From the NCBI GenBank assembly GCA_964426945.1, contig CAYRSS010000001.1:1-64000 (forward strand): 64,000 bases of DNA, read 5' to 3'. A program made the position numbers and the translations under genes. The DNA is from CAYRSS01 sp964426945 (GTDB taxonomy: Bacteria; Planctomycetota; Phycisphaerae; UBA1845). Positions 51,039-58,594 of this stretch are shown piece by piece (the stretch's first letter is position 1; every line of letters starts with the position of its first letter). The notes below the pieces were generated by a model. It was not told the origin of the DNA. It saw nothing but the letters and a program-made list of their open reading frames with translations, and ran no database searches.

Positions 51039-51381
51039 CCTCCTGCCCGAGCGTGGCAGCGACCAGCGCTTCAGTCTTCGTGCCATGCAACGCGGCGGGT
51101 TCCGCGCAGGCGCCCTGCGCCTGCGAGGTAACGACCGGACGGTTCCGCAGAAAGCGCTCTCGACTCTCGTAATCTGAACAACCCGGCGACACTTTGCGGA
51201 GCTGCGTCATGCGCACGCTGCGGAGTCTCACGATCGGCCGCATTCGTTGCGGTCGGCGTGCGCCCGCCGCCGGATGACGCGCAGGCGCCGGGGCGTATTG
51301 GTGATTGGTGTTCATGGTTGAAGGCTCCCGACTGTCCGGCGCGGTGAGACCGTTGCAGCAGCGGGGTGCATGGAGGGACTG
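51039..51381. other. 343-bp stretch without a supported gene
   Basis: A minus-strand open frame beginning near 51315 (MNTNHQYAPAPARHP) crosses it, but it is low-complexity, has no homology signal and runs into the neighbouring gene. I see no promoter of the usual type; the control region of the PEP-CTERM gene must lie here. Confidence 0.45.
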
Positions 51382-52065
51382 ATGATGCAGAAGGGTAAGA
51401 CGCTCTTTGGCGCGCTCAGCGCGATGTTGATTCTCTGGGGTTCGACCACGGCGTACGGCGTGATCGCACCGTTCACGGAGGACTTCTCGGCCAGCTCCGC
51501 CAACTGGCGGCAGTCGAACGTGCTTGACCAGGCGCTGTGGAGCGCGGCGGGCGGTCCGGACGGCGGCGCATTCGCCTCGGCCGAGTTCAACTTTCTCAAC
51601 AGCGCGGCCAGCGACACACCGGCGCTGTTCCGGGCTCAGGATGAGGTCAATTCGAGTGGCAACGCGTTCGTGGGCAACTGGATCACCGCCGGCGTAACGG
51701 AGTTCCGAGCGATGCTCCGCCACGACGCGGGCGTGCCGCTGGTATTCTTCACGCGCTTCGCGTCGCCCGTGAACTTTCCGGCCGCGGCGCGCGTGAATTT
51801 CACGCCGGTGCCGAGCGGCGTCTGGACGCTGGTCTCGTTCCCGATCGACGGCGCGCTGGTCTACGAGGGCGGCCCCTCGAACTTCCTCAGCGTGTTCAGC
51901 AACGTCGGCCATGTTCAGGTCGGCGTGTCGGTGCCGGGCGCGCTGGCCGGCGTTGATCAGTCGGTGACCTTCGACATCGACAAGGCCATGATCACGCCGG
52001 AGCCCTCGGCGCTGGCGATCGTGGCGGTGGGCGCGCTGGCGTTGGTCCGTCGTCGCCGCTCCTGA
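51382..52065 (+). CDS. PEP-CTERM protein, exosortase substrate
   Basis: About 227 residues. A signal peptide (to about 30, ending TTAYG) is followed by a beta-rich domain with ANW, FNF and VDQSVTFDIDKAM segments. The C-terminus has the sorting signal: a PEP motif in ITPEPSALAI, a membrane helix AIVAVGALALV and a terminal RRRRS. This tail is recognised and cleaved by exosortase, present at 9910-10884. GGAGGG lies 4 nt before the ATG at 51382 and 7 nt before one at 51385; either may be used. Function of the exported domain is unknown. A dockerin-like gene and a pseudopilin gene follow in the same direction. Confidence 0.85.
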   Translation: MMQKGKTLFGALSAMLILWGSTTAYGVIAPFTEDFSASSANWRQSNVLDQALWSAAGGPDGGAFASAEFNFLNSAASDTPALFRAQDEVNSSGNAFVGNWITAGVTEFRAMLRHDAGVPLVFFTRFASPVNFPAAARVNFTPVPSGVWTLVSFPIDGALVYEGGPSNFLSVFSNVGHVQVGVSVPGALAGVDQSVTFDIDKAMITPEPSALAIVAVGALALVRRRRS

Positions 52066-52164
52066 GGGCCGAGGCTCACCAGATACTCCCAGTCCGTGAC
52101 CCCGATGACTGTGGCCTCGCGGCACGGTCGTCGGGGGCGGCAGGGGGGTGGGAGGGTTCCTTCC

Positions 52165-53283
52165 GTGATTCGAGTTCTTGCCTGTTGCTGCGTGATCGGT
52201 TGTGCGGCCAGCGCCTCGGCGCAGACGTACACCTTCGACCTGCCGAGTGACGATCGCTGGTTCTATCCGTTCAATTTCCAGCCCGGCACGCGGACGACCG
52301 CGTCGACCTTCGGCACGGTCGGGACGCCGCAGTGGTTCTTCAATGATCGTGACGGCATGCTCTACATCGTCTGGAACACGGCCGGTCAGATCCCGACCGG
52401 CATGCCGCCCGAGAGCTATGGCGTGTGCGGGGTGGAAGTGACGCTGCACCACGTTCCCGGCGCCAATTGGACCGTCGACCTGACGCCAGACGAATGGTAC
52501 ACGTGGGATTTCAACGATGATGGCACACTCAACGCCGACGGCGTTCCGCGTGGTGAGCCAGGCGATGTCGATGGCGAGAGCAACGACGACGATCCCGGCA
52601 GGACCATCGAACTGTACGGTATGGGTTTCGGCCCGCTGACCTCGCCGGAGACCTGGACGCAGAACGCCCCCTATCGCGGCGGAACGGAAAACGGCCCGCA
52701 GAACCCGCGGGATCCGTTTCCGTTTGTGTACCAGGCCGGCACGAACGCGCTGCTCCACGTCGAGGACAACGTGACCGGCCTGCACAACGCCATGCTGGCC
52801 GAGCCGGTCTTCCAGTTCACCCCGGAGCCCTGGGCGGTCGGCGTTCCGATCGGATACACGCCGGGCGCGCAACCGACTTCGTTCGACGTGGTGTTCAACG
52901 TGAACCTGTCGCTGTCGGAGGGCGCCGTACGCGCCTACTACCAGCAGCAGCTCGCGCAGGGCCGCGTCTTCGTGGCGATCACCTCGGTGACGGATGTCGA
53001 GGTGATGGGCGGCAGCTTCCCCGAGTTCTACACCCGCGAGGCAGCGCTGTTCGATCCGATCTACAGGGCCCCGCGACTGGTCATCACGCTTGGCGGCGGT
53101 TCGCCCGGCGATGCCAACTGTGACGGCGTCGTCGACGTGCTTGATCACGGAGTCCTGGCCGACTGCCTGCTGGGGCCGCAGTTTCCGTACGCGGATCCGG
53201 CCTGCAGCACGTTCGACTTTGATGCCGACGCAGACGTCGACATGCTCGACGCGACTGCGTTTTCCCGACTGGTTACGCCGTAG
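52165..53283 (+). CDS. Exported protein with C-terminal dockerin-like calcium-binding repeat
   Basis: 372 residues from GTG 52165, preceded by GGGAGGG at 8 nt. A signal peptide ends near ASASA, though VIGCAAS could also be a lipobox. The body (about 25-330) is a beta-rich domain of unknown type with several Asp/Gly loops such as DFNDDGTLNADG and GDVDGESNDDD. The end has two EF-hand-like loops, GDANCDGVVDVLDHGVLADCL and FDFDADADVDMLDATAFSRL, of the dockerin kind common in planctomycete secreted proteins. Dockerins elsewhere bind cohesins, but no cohesin is seen here. No PEP-CTERM tail. Confidence 0.78.
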   Translation: MIRVLACCCVIGCAASASAQTYTFDLPSDDRWFYPFNFQPGTRTTASTFGTVGTPQWFFNDRDGMLYIVWNTAGQIPTGMPPESYGVCGVEVTLHHVPGANWTVDLTPDEWYTWDFNDDGTLNADGVPRGEPGDVDGESNDDDPGRTIELYGMGFGPLTSPETWTQNAPYRGGTENGPQNPRDPFPFVYQAGTNALLHVEDNVTGLHNAMLAEPVFQFTPEPWAVGVPIGYTPGAQPTSFDVVFNVNLSLSEGAVRAYYQQQLAQGRVFVAITSVTDVEVMGGSFPEFYTREAALFDPIYRAPRLVITLGGGSPGDANCDGVVDVLDHGVLADCLLGPQFPYADPACSTFDFDADADVDMLDATAFSRLVTP

Positions 53284-53382
53284 CTCGGAGGCCGCGGCGG
53301 AGTGAATACCCTGGCGAATGATCTGACGAGGCGACGGTCCGCGGATGGCGGACAGATTCGGGCCATGCCCGAGAGGTGTTCC

Positions 53383-54195
53383 ATGCGTCAACGCTCACGC
53401 CTGCAGCACGGCGGCTTCACGCTCATCGAGCTCCTGGTCGTCATCGCGATCATCACCCTGCTGATCTCGATGCTCATGCCGGGGCTGCGCTCCGCGCGCG
53501 AGGCGGCCAAGCAGGCTGTTTGCCGCAACAACCTGCGTAGCATCTGGACGGGCATCTACATGTACTCCTCCGAATTCAACGAGCGTGTGCCGTTCATGGA
53601 GGACGTCAATTTGACCGATCGCAGCGCCGATCCCTTCGGCCCGGATCATCCGACGACCGTCGGCGTGGTTCTCAAGGAATATGTCAACGCCAAGAGCTGG
53701 ATCTGTCCCAGCGCGGTGGCGGGGTTTCCGGCCAACGCGCCGGAGGGGCAGTGGACGCTCACTTACACCTTCAGTGCGGCGGGCGCCGTGGGGCAGGGCG
53801 TGCCCTACGATCAGAACAGCATGGCCAACACCGGTGCTCCGCTTGATCCGGCGGTCAGCAACTACGTCCACTTCGACGGCCGGCCGATGCGGCTACTGGA
53901 TGGTCGCCGCTACGTGCGTGGGCCGGCGCTGAACCGCAATCAGCGCGGCTTCTGGAATGTCCGACGGGCCATCATCGCCGAGGCGATGGGCGGTTCACCC
54001 GACGAGGGCCGGCCCAAGTATCCCCACGCGGGCACCGTCGCGCCGCGGCGAGACCTGGAAGCAGCACGGGATCAGTTCATGGCCAACACGCTTGGAGGGG
54101 GGAAACGGCCGAGCTACCACGAATTGCACGCCGACGCCGACCGCGTCGACATCCTGCTGACGCGATTCTGGGCCCCACACCTGGAAGGCTTCTGA
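53383..54195 (+). CDS. Type II secretion-like pseudopilin (prepilin N-terminal cleavage signal)
   Basis: 270 residues from ATG 53383, with AGAGGT upstream. The signature GFTLIELLVVIAIITLLISMLMPGLRSAREAAK is the class III prepilin peptidase site plus helix. The remaining globular part contains CRNNLRSIWTGIYMYSSEFNERVP and looks like the planctomycete pseudopilin family that carries a downstream domain of unknown function. It may be a minor pilin or part of a secretion apparatus for exported proteins such as its neighbours. The upstream open frame to 53302 is not preferred. Confidence 0.85.
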   Translation: MRQRSRLQHGGFTLIELLVVIAIITLLISMLMPGLRSAREAAKQAVCRNNLRSIWTGIYMYSSEFNERVPFMEDVNLTDRSADPFGPDHPTTVGVVLKEYVNAKSWICPSAVAGFPANAPEGQWTLTYTFSAAGAVGQGVPYDQNSMANTGAPLDPAVSNYVHFDGRPMRLLDGRRYVRGPALNRNQRGFWNVRRAIIAEAMGGSPDEGRPKYPHAGTVAPRRDLEAARDQFMANTLGGGKRPSYHELHADADRVDILLTRFWAPHLEGF

Positions 54196-54214
54196 CGCCG
54201 TAGCCGAACACACG

Positions 54215-54673
54215 TCAGGCCGTCGGCGCCGCGGCGGAAGTGATCAGCCGTGTCGCCGCCGGCGGCACGACCAGCGCGTTACCGATCGCCAGGTCGCGCC
54301 CCTGCGAATCGGTGCACGACACGAGCAGCCGAACGCGCTTGGGATTAACGATTTCGGTGACCATCGCCCGGGCCGTCACCGTGTCGTTGATGTACGCCGG
54401 GCGCAGAAACCGGATGTGCAGGTCAACGAAGATCGTCCCCGTTCCCGGAATCTCCTGCCCCAGCACGGTTGAGATGATGCCCGCGGTGAGAATGCCGTGA
54501 GCGATCCGGCGGCCGAAGATCGACTGTCTGGCGTACTCCTCGTCAATATGAAGCGGGTTGTGATCGCCCGAGACGTCGGCGAACTTGAAGACGTCCTGCT
54601 CAGTAATCGTCTTGACGAATACGCCGCTGTCGCCCACTTCAAGAGTGGCTCGCGGTGGGGGCGGGCTGTGCAT
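54215..54673 (-). CDS. MaoC-like (R)-specific enoyl-CoA hydratase
   Basis: 152 residues of the hot-dog fold. The catalytic pair is D37 and H42 in VSGDHNPLHIDEEYA, followed by FGRRIAHGILTAGIISTVLG and ...IRFLRPAYINDTVTARAMV. Such hydratases add water to trans-enoyl-CoA to give (R)-3-hydroxyacyl-CoA, feeding polyhydroxyalkanoate or lipid metabolism. Substrate length is not determinable. Downstream of panD by 61 nt in the same direction. Confidence 0.9.
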   Translation of the reverse strand: MHSPPPPRATLEVGDSGVFVKTITEQDVFKFADVSGDHNPLHIDEEYARQSIFGRRIAHGILTAGIISTVLGQEIPGTGTIFVDLHIRFLRPAYINDTVTARAMVTEIVNPKRVRLLVSCTDSQGRDLAIGNALVVPPAATRLITSAAAPTA

Positions 54674-54734
54674 GGAACGAAACCTCCGGGTGTGGCCGGC
54701 CGGCGACCATCCGCCGCGGCCTCGTCCGGTCGGC

Positions 54735-55145
54735 CTACCCTTCGATCATCGACAGGCTCTCTGCAGCACCTTCAGGGTGACAGAGCATCTCCTCGGGCTC
54801 GTTCCGCTCGGTGAGGCGCAGGACGCGAGGCCGATAGCGGCCCTCGCGGACCTCGGATTCCTCGACCCAGGCGAAGCTCATGATGATGATGCGATCGTTA
54901 ACCGCGGCGAGCCGGGCGGCCGCCCCGTTGACGACGATTCCGCGGGATCCGTAGGGCAGCGGAATCACGTAGGTCTCGAACCGGGCCCCGTTGTTGATGT
55001 TGGCAACGAGGATTTTCTCGTAGGGGTAGAAGCCGACCGCCTCCATCAGCTCGGAATCGATGCCGAGGCTGCCTTCGTAGTCGACGTCCCCGTCGGTGAC
55101 GCGGGCCTTGTGAAGCTTCGACTTGAGCATCTCGATCTTGTTCAC
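54735..55145 (-). CDS. panD: Aspartate 1-decarboxylase (pyruvoyl enzyme)
   Basis: 136 residues from GTG 55145. The self-cleavage site is G24-S25 in DYEGSLGID, the same numbering as in E. coli, which supports this start; GGGGAGG lies 9 nt upstream. MLKSKLHKARVT and AARLAAVNDRIIIMSFAWVEESE are further signatures. The enzyme makes beta-alanine for pantothenate and coenzyme A. A TTG at 55154 abuts the ribosome-binding site and is unlikely. Promoter word TAGAAT lies 41-46 bp upstream. Confidence 0.95.
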   Translation of the reverse strand: MNKIEMLKSKLHKARVTDGDVDYEGSLGIDSELMEAVGFYPYEKILVANINNGARFETYVIPLPYGSRGIVVNGAAARLAAVNDRIIIMSFAWVEESEVREGRYRPRVLRLTERNEPEEMLCHPEGAAESLSMIEG

Positions 55146-55582
55146 CGGCGCCAACCTCCCCGGCCGCTGAGTGCGGCTGCACTATATTCTATCGCGCGAG
55201 TGGTGGAGTCAAAGCCGAAGTCACTAAGCAGTGCTGGCGGAGATTGCGACGCCCACCGGCCAGTCGGGCTTCCAGACGTAGCGGGTCGCGCCGACAGGCG
55301 TAAAAAAATAAAGTTCAAATGGATGTCTCGCCGGCGGTTGGCCCCGTGCCGGAGCGCCGGAAGCGAACTCTGGCGGGTCTCCGCCGCCCCAAGGTGCTCG
55401 AACCTCGCCGGGCTGTCCCGGTAGGCCGGCGGTCCAGTCGACGAAAGGCAAGGACGAGTCCTCCGAGGGCCGATAGCATGGGCTGGGGAGGGTGTCGGCG
55501 ACGGGTCGACCGGCGCGACCCCACGGGCCCGTCGGGTCCGCGGGGGCAGCCCCCCGTCGCGTGGTTTCTCGAGCGAGGTGGC
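55146..55582. other. 437-bp divergent region between panD and glgP
   Basis: It contains the panD promoter element (55186-55191, minus strand) and an AT-rich patch (TAAAAAAATAAAG at 55301-55313) that stands out from the surrounding GC-rich DNA. The patch may be an UP element or protein site for the rightward glgP promoter. The open frame in phase with glgP from 55319 has no ribosome-binding site and is rejected as coding. Confidence 0.5.
55186..55191 (-). promoter_or_regulatory. Probable -10 element (TAGAAT) for panD-maoC
   Basis: Minus-strand context GATAGAATATAG, 41 bp before the GTG at 55145. It overlaps a second candidate, TATAGT. Confidence 0.45.
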
Positions 55583-58138
55583 ATGTACAAGATTCGCGAG
55601 TTCACGGTTTTCCCGACCGTGCCGGAGCGGCTGCGTCCGCTGCAGGGCTTGGCTTCGAACCTCTGGTGGACCTGGAACTCCTCCGCGCAGGAACTGTTTC
55701 AGCGTCTCGACCCGGCGCAGTGGCTGGCCGTCAGCCAAAACCCGGTCCGCCTGCTGAACACGGTGGAGCAGTCGCGCCTGGAGCAGGCCGCTGCTGACCC
55801 GGGCTACCTCGCGCTGCTCGACAGGGTGGTCGCAAGCTTCCGCGCTGACCAGGAGGCCCCGAGCTGGTGCGAAAACCATTGCCCGGACCTCCAGGGCCGG
55901 ACGGTGGCCTACTTCTCGGCGGAGTTCGGCCTGCATGAGTGCCTGCCCATCTACTCGGGTGGTCTCGGCGTGCTGGCTGGGGATCATCTGAAGGCGTCCA
56001 GCGACCTCGGCGTGCCGCTGGTGGGCGTTTCGCTGCTCTACCACTACGGCTACTTCCACCAGCACCTGTCCAACGAAGGGTGGCAGTTCGAGGACTACCC
56101 CGTCGTCGACCAGCCCAACATGCCGGTCCAGCTCGTGACCGACGAGCGCGGCGAAGCCCGCAAGATTCAGGTCGAGCTCGGCGAACACACCGTGGCGGCC
56201 CAGATCTGGGAGGTCAAAGTCGGCCGTGTGCGGCTGTTCCTGCTGGACACGTTCCTGCCCGAGAACAGCCAGCATGATCGGGAGATCACCGGCACGCTCT
56301 ACGGCGGCGACCAGGAGATGCGCATCCGCCAGGAAGTGTTGCTGGGCATCGGCGGGATTCGTGCGCTGCAGGCGATGGGCATCGAGCCGGCCGTGTGCCA
56401 CATGAACGAGGGTCACTGCGCGTTCCTCGCGCTGGAGCGCGCTCGCCAGCTCATCGCCCACCAGGGGCTGTCCTTCGCCGAGGCGCAGGAGGCGGTCGCC
56501 GCAACCACGCTCTTCACCACCCACACCCCGCTTCCCGCGGGAATCGACACGTTCCACCCGGATCTTGTTCGTCGCTACGTCGGCTCGATGGCCAGCAAGC
56601 TGAACCTCTCGGCGGACGAGTTCATGGCCCTGGGGCGCATCGACGCCGCGCGGCGGGACGAACCGTTTTCGATGGCGGTTCTCGCGCTGCGCTTCGCGCA
56701 CGGATGCAACGGTGTGAGCAAGCTGCACGCGCGCGTGGCCCGCAGCATGTGGCACCAGCTGTGGCGCGACCTGCCGCTCAACGAGCTGCCGATCCGGGCC
56801 ATCACCAATGGCATCCACGTGCGCACCTGGCAGGCGCCGGAGATGACGGAGCTGTTCGATCGCCACCTCGGCCCTGACTGGGCACGCGACCCGGAAAACC
56901 GCGGCGTCTGGGACAGGGTGAACAGTATTCCTGACGGCGAGCTCTGGCGGGTGCACGAGTCGCTGCGCGCCCGCATGGTCGAGGTCACGCGCGAGGCGCT
57001 CCAGCAGCAGCTTCGCCGGCGCGGCATGCCGCCCGCTGACGTGCGCGCCGCGGCCAACGTGCTCGATCCCAAGGCGCTGACCATCGGGTTCGCCCGTCGC
57101 TTCGCGACCTACAAGCGGGCTACGCTCTTTCTTTCCGACGTGGACCGGCTGAAGCGCATCTTGCTCAGCGAGCGTCGTCCGGTGCAGGTCATCATCTCGG
57201 GTAAGGCCCACCCGCGCGACGAAGTGGGCAAGGAGTTCATCAAGCGCATCGTGCAATTCGCCGGGGATCCGGAGATCCGCCGTCGCATCGTGTTTCTGGA
57301 AGACTACTCGATGGGCATCGCCCGCGTCCTCGTGCGCGGTGTCGACGTCTGGATGAACAACCCCATCAAGATGCTGGAGGCCAGCGGCACGAGCGGCATG
57401 AAGGTCGTTCCCAACGGCGGCATCAACTTCTCCGTGCTCGACGGATGGTGGCCCGAGGCTTACGACGGCACCAACGGCTGGGCCATCGGCGACGAGCACG
57501 TGTACGACAATGACGCGTATCGCGACAAGGTGGAGAGCACCTCGCTATACCAGCTTCTCGAAACCGAAATCGTCCCCGAGTACTACGAGCGCGACGCCGA
57601 GGGTCTGCCGCGCAAGTGGCTCGCCCGCATGAAGAGCTCGATGCGCACCTGCGGGCTGCAGTTCAGCGCGGGGCGCATGGTGCGCGAGTACCTGCGGATG
57701 CTCTACGCGCCCGCGGCCGCCCGCGCGGCGCAGTTCAGCAGCGGACGCTACGCCCTGGCCAAGGAACTGGCCGGGTGGAAGGAGTCAATCACCAAGCGCT
57801 GGCCACAGATCCGCATCGATGAAGTGCGCACAACCGGCAAGGAGTCGGTGACGGTCGGCAGCGAGTATGGGGTAGAAGCCCGCGTGTTTCTCGGTGACAT
57901 CGCCCCCGATGAGGTCGCCGTCGAGGCTTACCACGGGCCGGTCGACGGCGCCGCTCAGATCTCCGAGGGCCAAGTCTCCGTGCTGCGCAAGGACGGCCTC
58001 GGCAAGGACGGCTTCTACCGGTTTGTAGGAGCCATCCCCTGTACCTCCACGGGCCGACACGGTTTCGCCGTGCGGGTCGTGCCGAACCATCCGTCGCTCA
58101 GCTATCGCCAGGCGATGGGGCTGCTCAAGTGGGCGTAG
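55583..58138 (+). CDS. glgP: Alpha-glucan (glycogen) phosphorylase
   Basis: 851 residues from ATG 55583, with GAGGTG 3 nt upstream, the short bacterial/archaeal-type phosphorylase. An N-terminal domain (about 10-115, LQGLASNLWWTWNSSAQELF) is followed by the GT35 catalytic core: YFSAEFGLHECLPIYSGGLGVLAGDHLKASSDLG, ATTLFTTHTPLPAGID and the PLP lysine K607 in EASGTSGMKVVPNGG. It phosphorolyses glycogen or maltodextrin to glucose 1-phosphate. A C-terminal beta domain lies at about 740-851. No other glycogen gene is nearby. Confidence 0.96.
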   Translation: MYKIREFTVFPTVPERLRPLQGLASNLWWTWNSSAQELFQRLDPAQWLAVSQNPVRLLNTVEQSRLEQAAADPGYLALLDRVVASFRADQEAPSWCENHCPDLQGRTVAYFSAEFGLHECLPIYSGGLGVLAGDHLKASSDLGVPLVGVSLLYHYGYFHQHLSNEGWQFEDYPVVDQPNMPVQLVTDERGEARKIQVELGEHTVAAQIWEVKVGRVRLFLLDTFLPENSQHDREITGTLYGGDQEMRIRQEVLLGIGGIRALQAMGIEPAVCHMNEGHCAFLALERARQLIAHQGLSFAEAQEAVAATTLFTTHTPLPAGIDTFHPDLVRRYVGSMASKLNLSADEFMALGRIDAARRDEPFSMAVLALRFAHGCNGVSKLHARVARSMWHQLWRDLPLNELPIRAITNGIHVRTWQAPEMTELFDRHLGPDWARDPENRGVWDRVNSIPDGELWRVHESLRARMVEVTREALQQQLRRRGMPPADVRAAANVLDPKALTIGFARRFATYKRATLFLSDVDRLKRILLSERRPVQVIISGKAHPRDEVGKEFIKRIVQFAGDPEIRRRIVFLEDYSMGIARVLVRGVDVWMNNPIKMLEASGTSGMKVVPNGGINFSVLDGWWPEAYDGTNGWAIGDEHVYDNDAYRDKVESTSLYQLLETEIVPEYYERDAEGLPRKWLARMKSSMRTCGLQFSAGRMVREYLRMLYAPAAARAAQFSSGRYALAKELAGWKESITKRWPQIRIDEVRTTGKESVTVGSEYGVEARVFLGDIAPDEVAVEAYHGPVDGAAQISEGQVSVLRKDGLGKDGFYRFVGAIPCTSTGRHGFAVRVVPNHPSLSYRQAMGLLKWA

Positions 58139-58162
58139 GGTTTCCTCGAAAGGTGCCGGCCG

Positions 58163-58573
58163 ATGCCGCCCATCGAAACGATCGTGGAAACGGCGGTGTA
58201 CGGCGGCGATCTGCCGGCGCTGGAGCGGTTCTACGCCGAGGTGATGGAGTTTGAGCCGATCGGCCGCGAAGCGGGGCGGCACGCCTTCTTTCGCGTAGGC
58301 CGTGGCAGCGTGCTGCTTTGCTTCGACGCGCAGGCCGCCGCCCGGCCCGGCGGCCTCCCGCCGCACGGCGCAACCGGGCCGGGCCATGTCGCGTTCGGCG
58401 TGCGCGGGCACGAACTCGATGCCTGGCGCGAGCGGCTGATGAGCCTCGGCGTCGAGATCGAGGCGGAGACCACCTGGCCGGCTGGCGGCCGATCGCTCTA
58501 CTTCCGTGATCCGGCCGGCAACCTGCTTGAGTTGCTCACGCCGGGGTTATGGAACACGCCCGCCGGGTGGTAG
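58163..58573 (+). CDS. VOC-superfamily (glyoxalase/dioxygenase-like) protein
   Basis: 136 residues. Two beta-alpha-beta-beta-beta modules are seen: AVYGGDLPALERFYAEVMEFEPIGR and GHVAFGVRGHELDAWRERLMSLGVEIE. Possible metal ligands are the H in GHVAFGV and the E in GNLLELLTPG. The family covers glyoxalases, ring-cleavage dioxygenases and resistance proteins, so the reaction cannot be assigned. AAAGGTG precedes the ATG. It follows glgP by 24 nt and faces the PHP gene 21 bp away. Confidence 0.85.
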   Translation: MPPIETIVETAVYGGDLPALERFYAEVMEFEPIGREAGRHAFFRVGRGSVLLCFDAQAAARPGGLPPHGATGPGHVAFGVRGHELDAWRERLMSLGVEIEAETTWPAGGRSLYFRDPAGNLLELLTPGLWNTPAGW

Positions 58574-58594
58574 ACGTCGCCCTCCCCGACAGCG

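Noticed and set aside
51039..51315. Minus-strand frame MNTNHQYAPAPARHP as a gene
   Set aside because: Low complexity, no homology signal, no ribosome-binding site seen, and it overlaps the neighbouring membrane-protein gene.
50923..53391. 822-residue minus-strand open frame
   Set aside because: It lies antisense to the PEP-CTERM and dockerin-like genes, which have signal peptides, ribosome-binding sites and domains. The frame is Arg/Ala/His-rich and has no recognisable motif: a GC-composition shadow.
55301..55313. A-rich patch as a terminator
   Set aside because: No gene ends next to it and no hairpin precedes the U-run on either strand; a promoter-proximal element is more likely.
55142..57499. 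785-residue minus-strand open frame
   Set aside because: Antisense to glgP; low-complexity basic sequence. A shadow of a high-GC gene.
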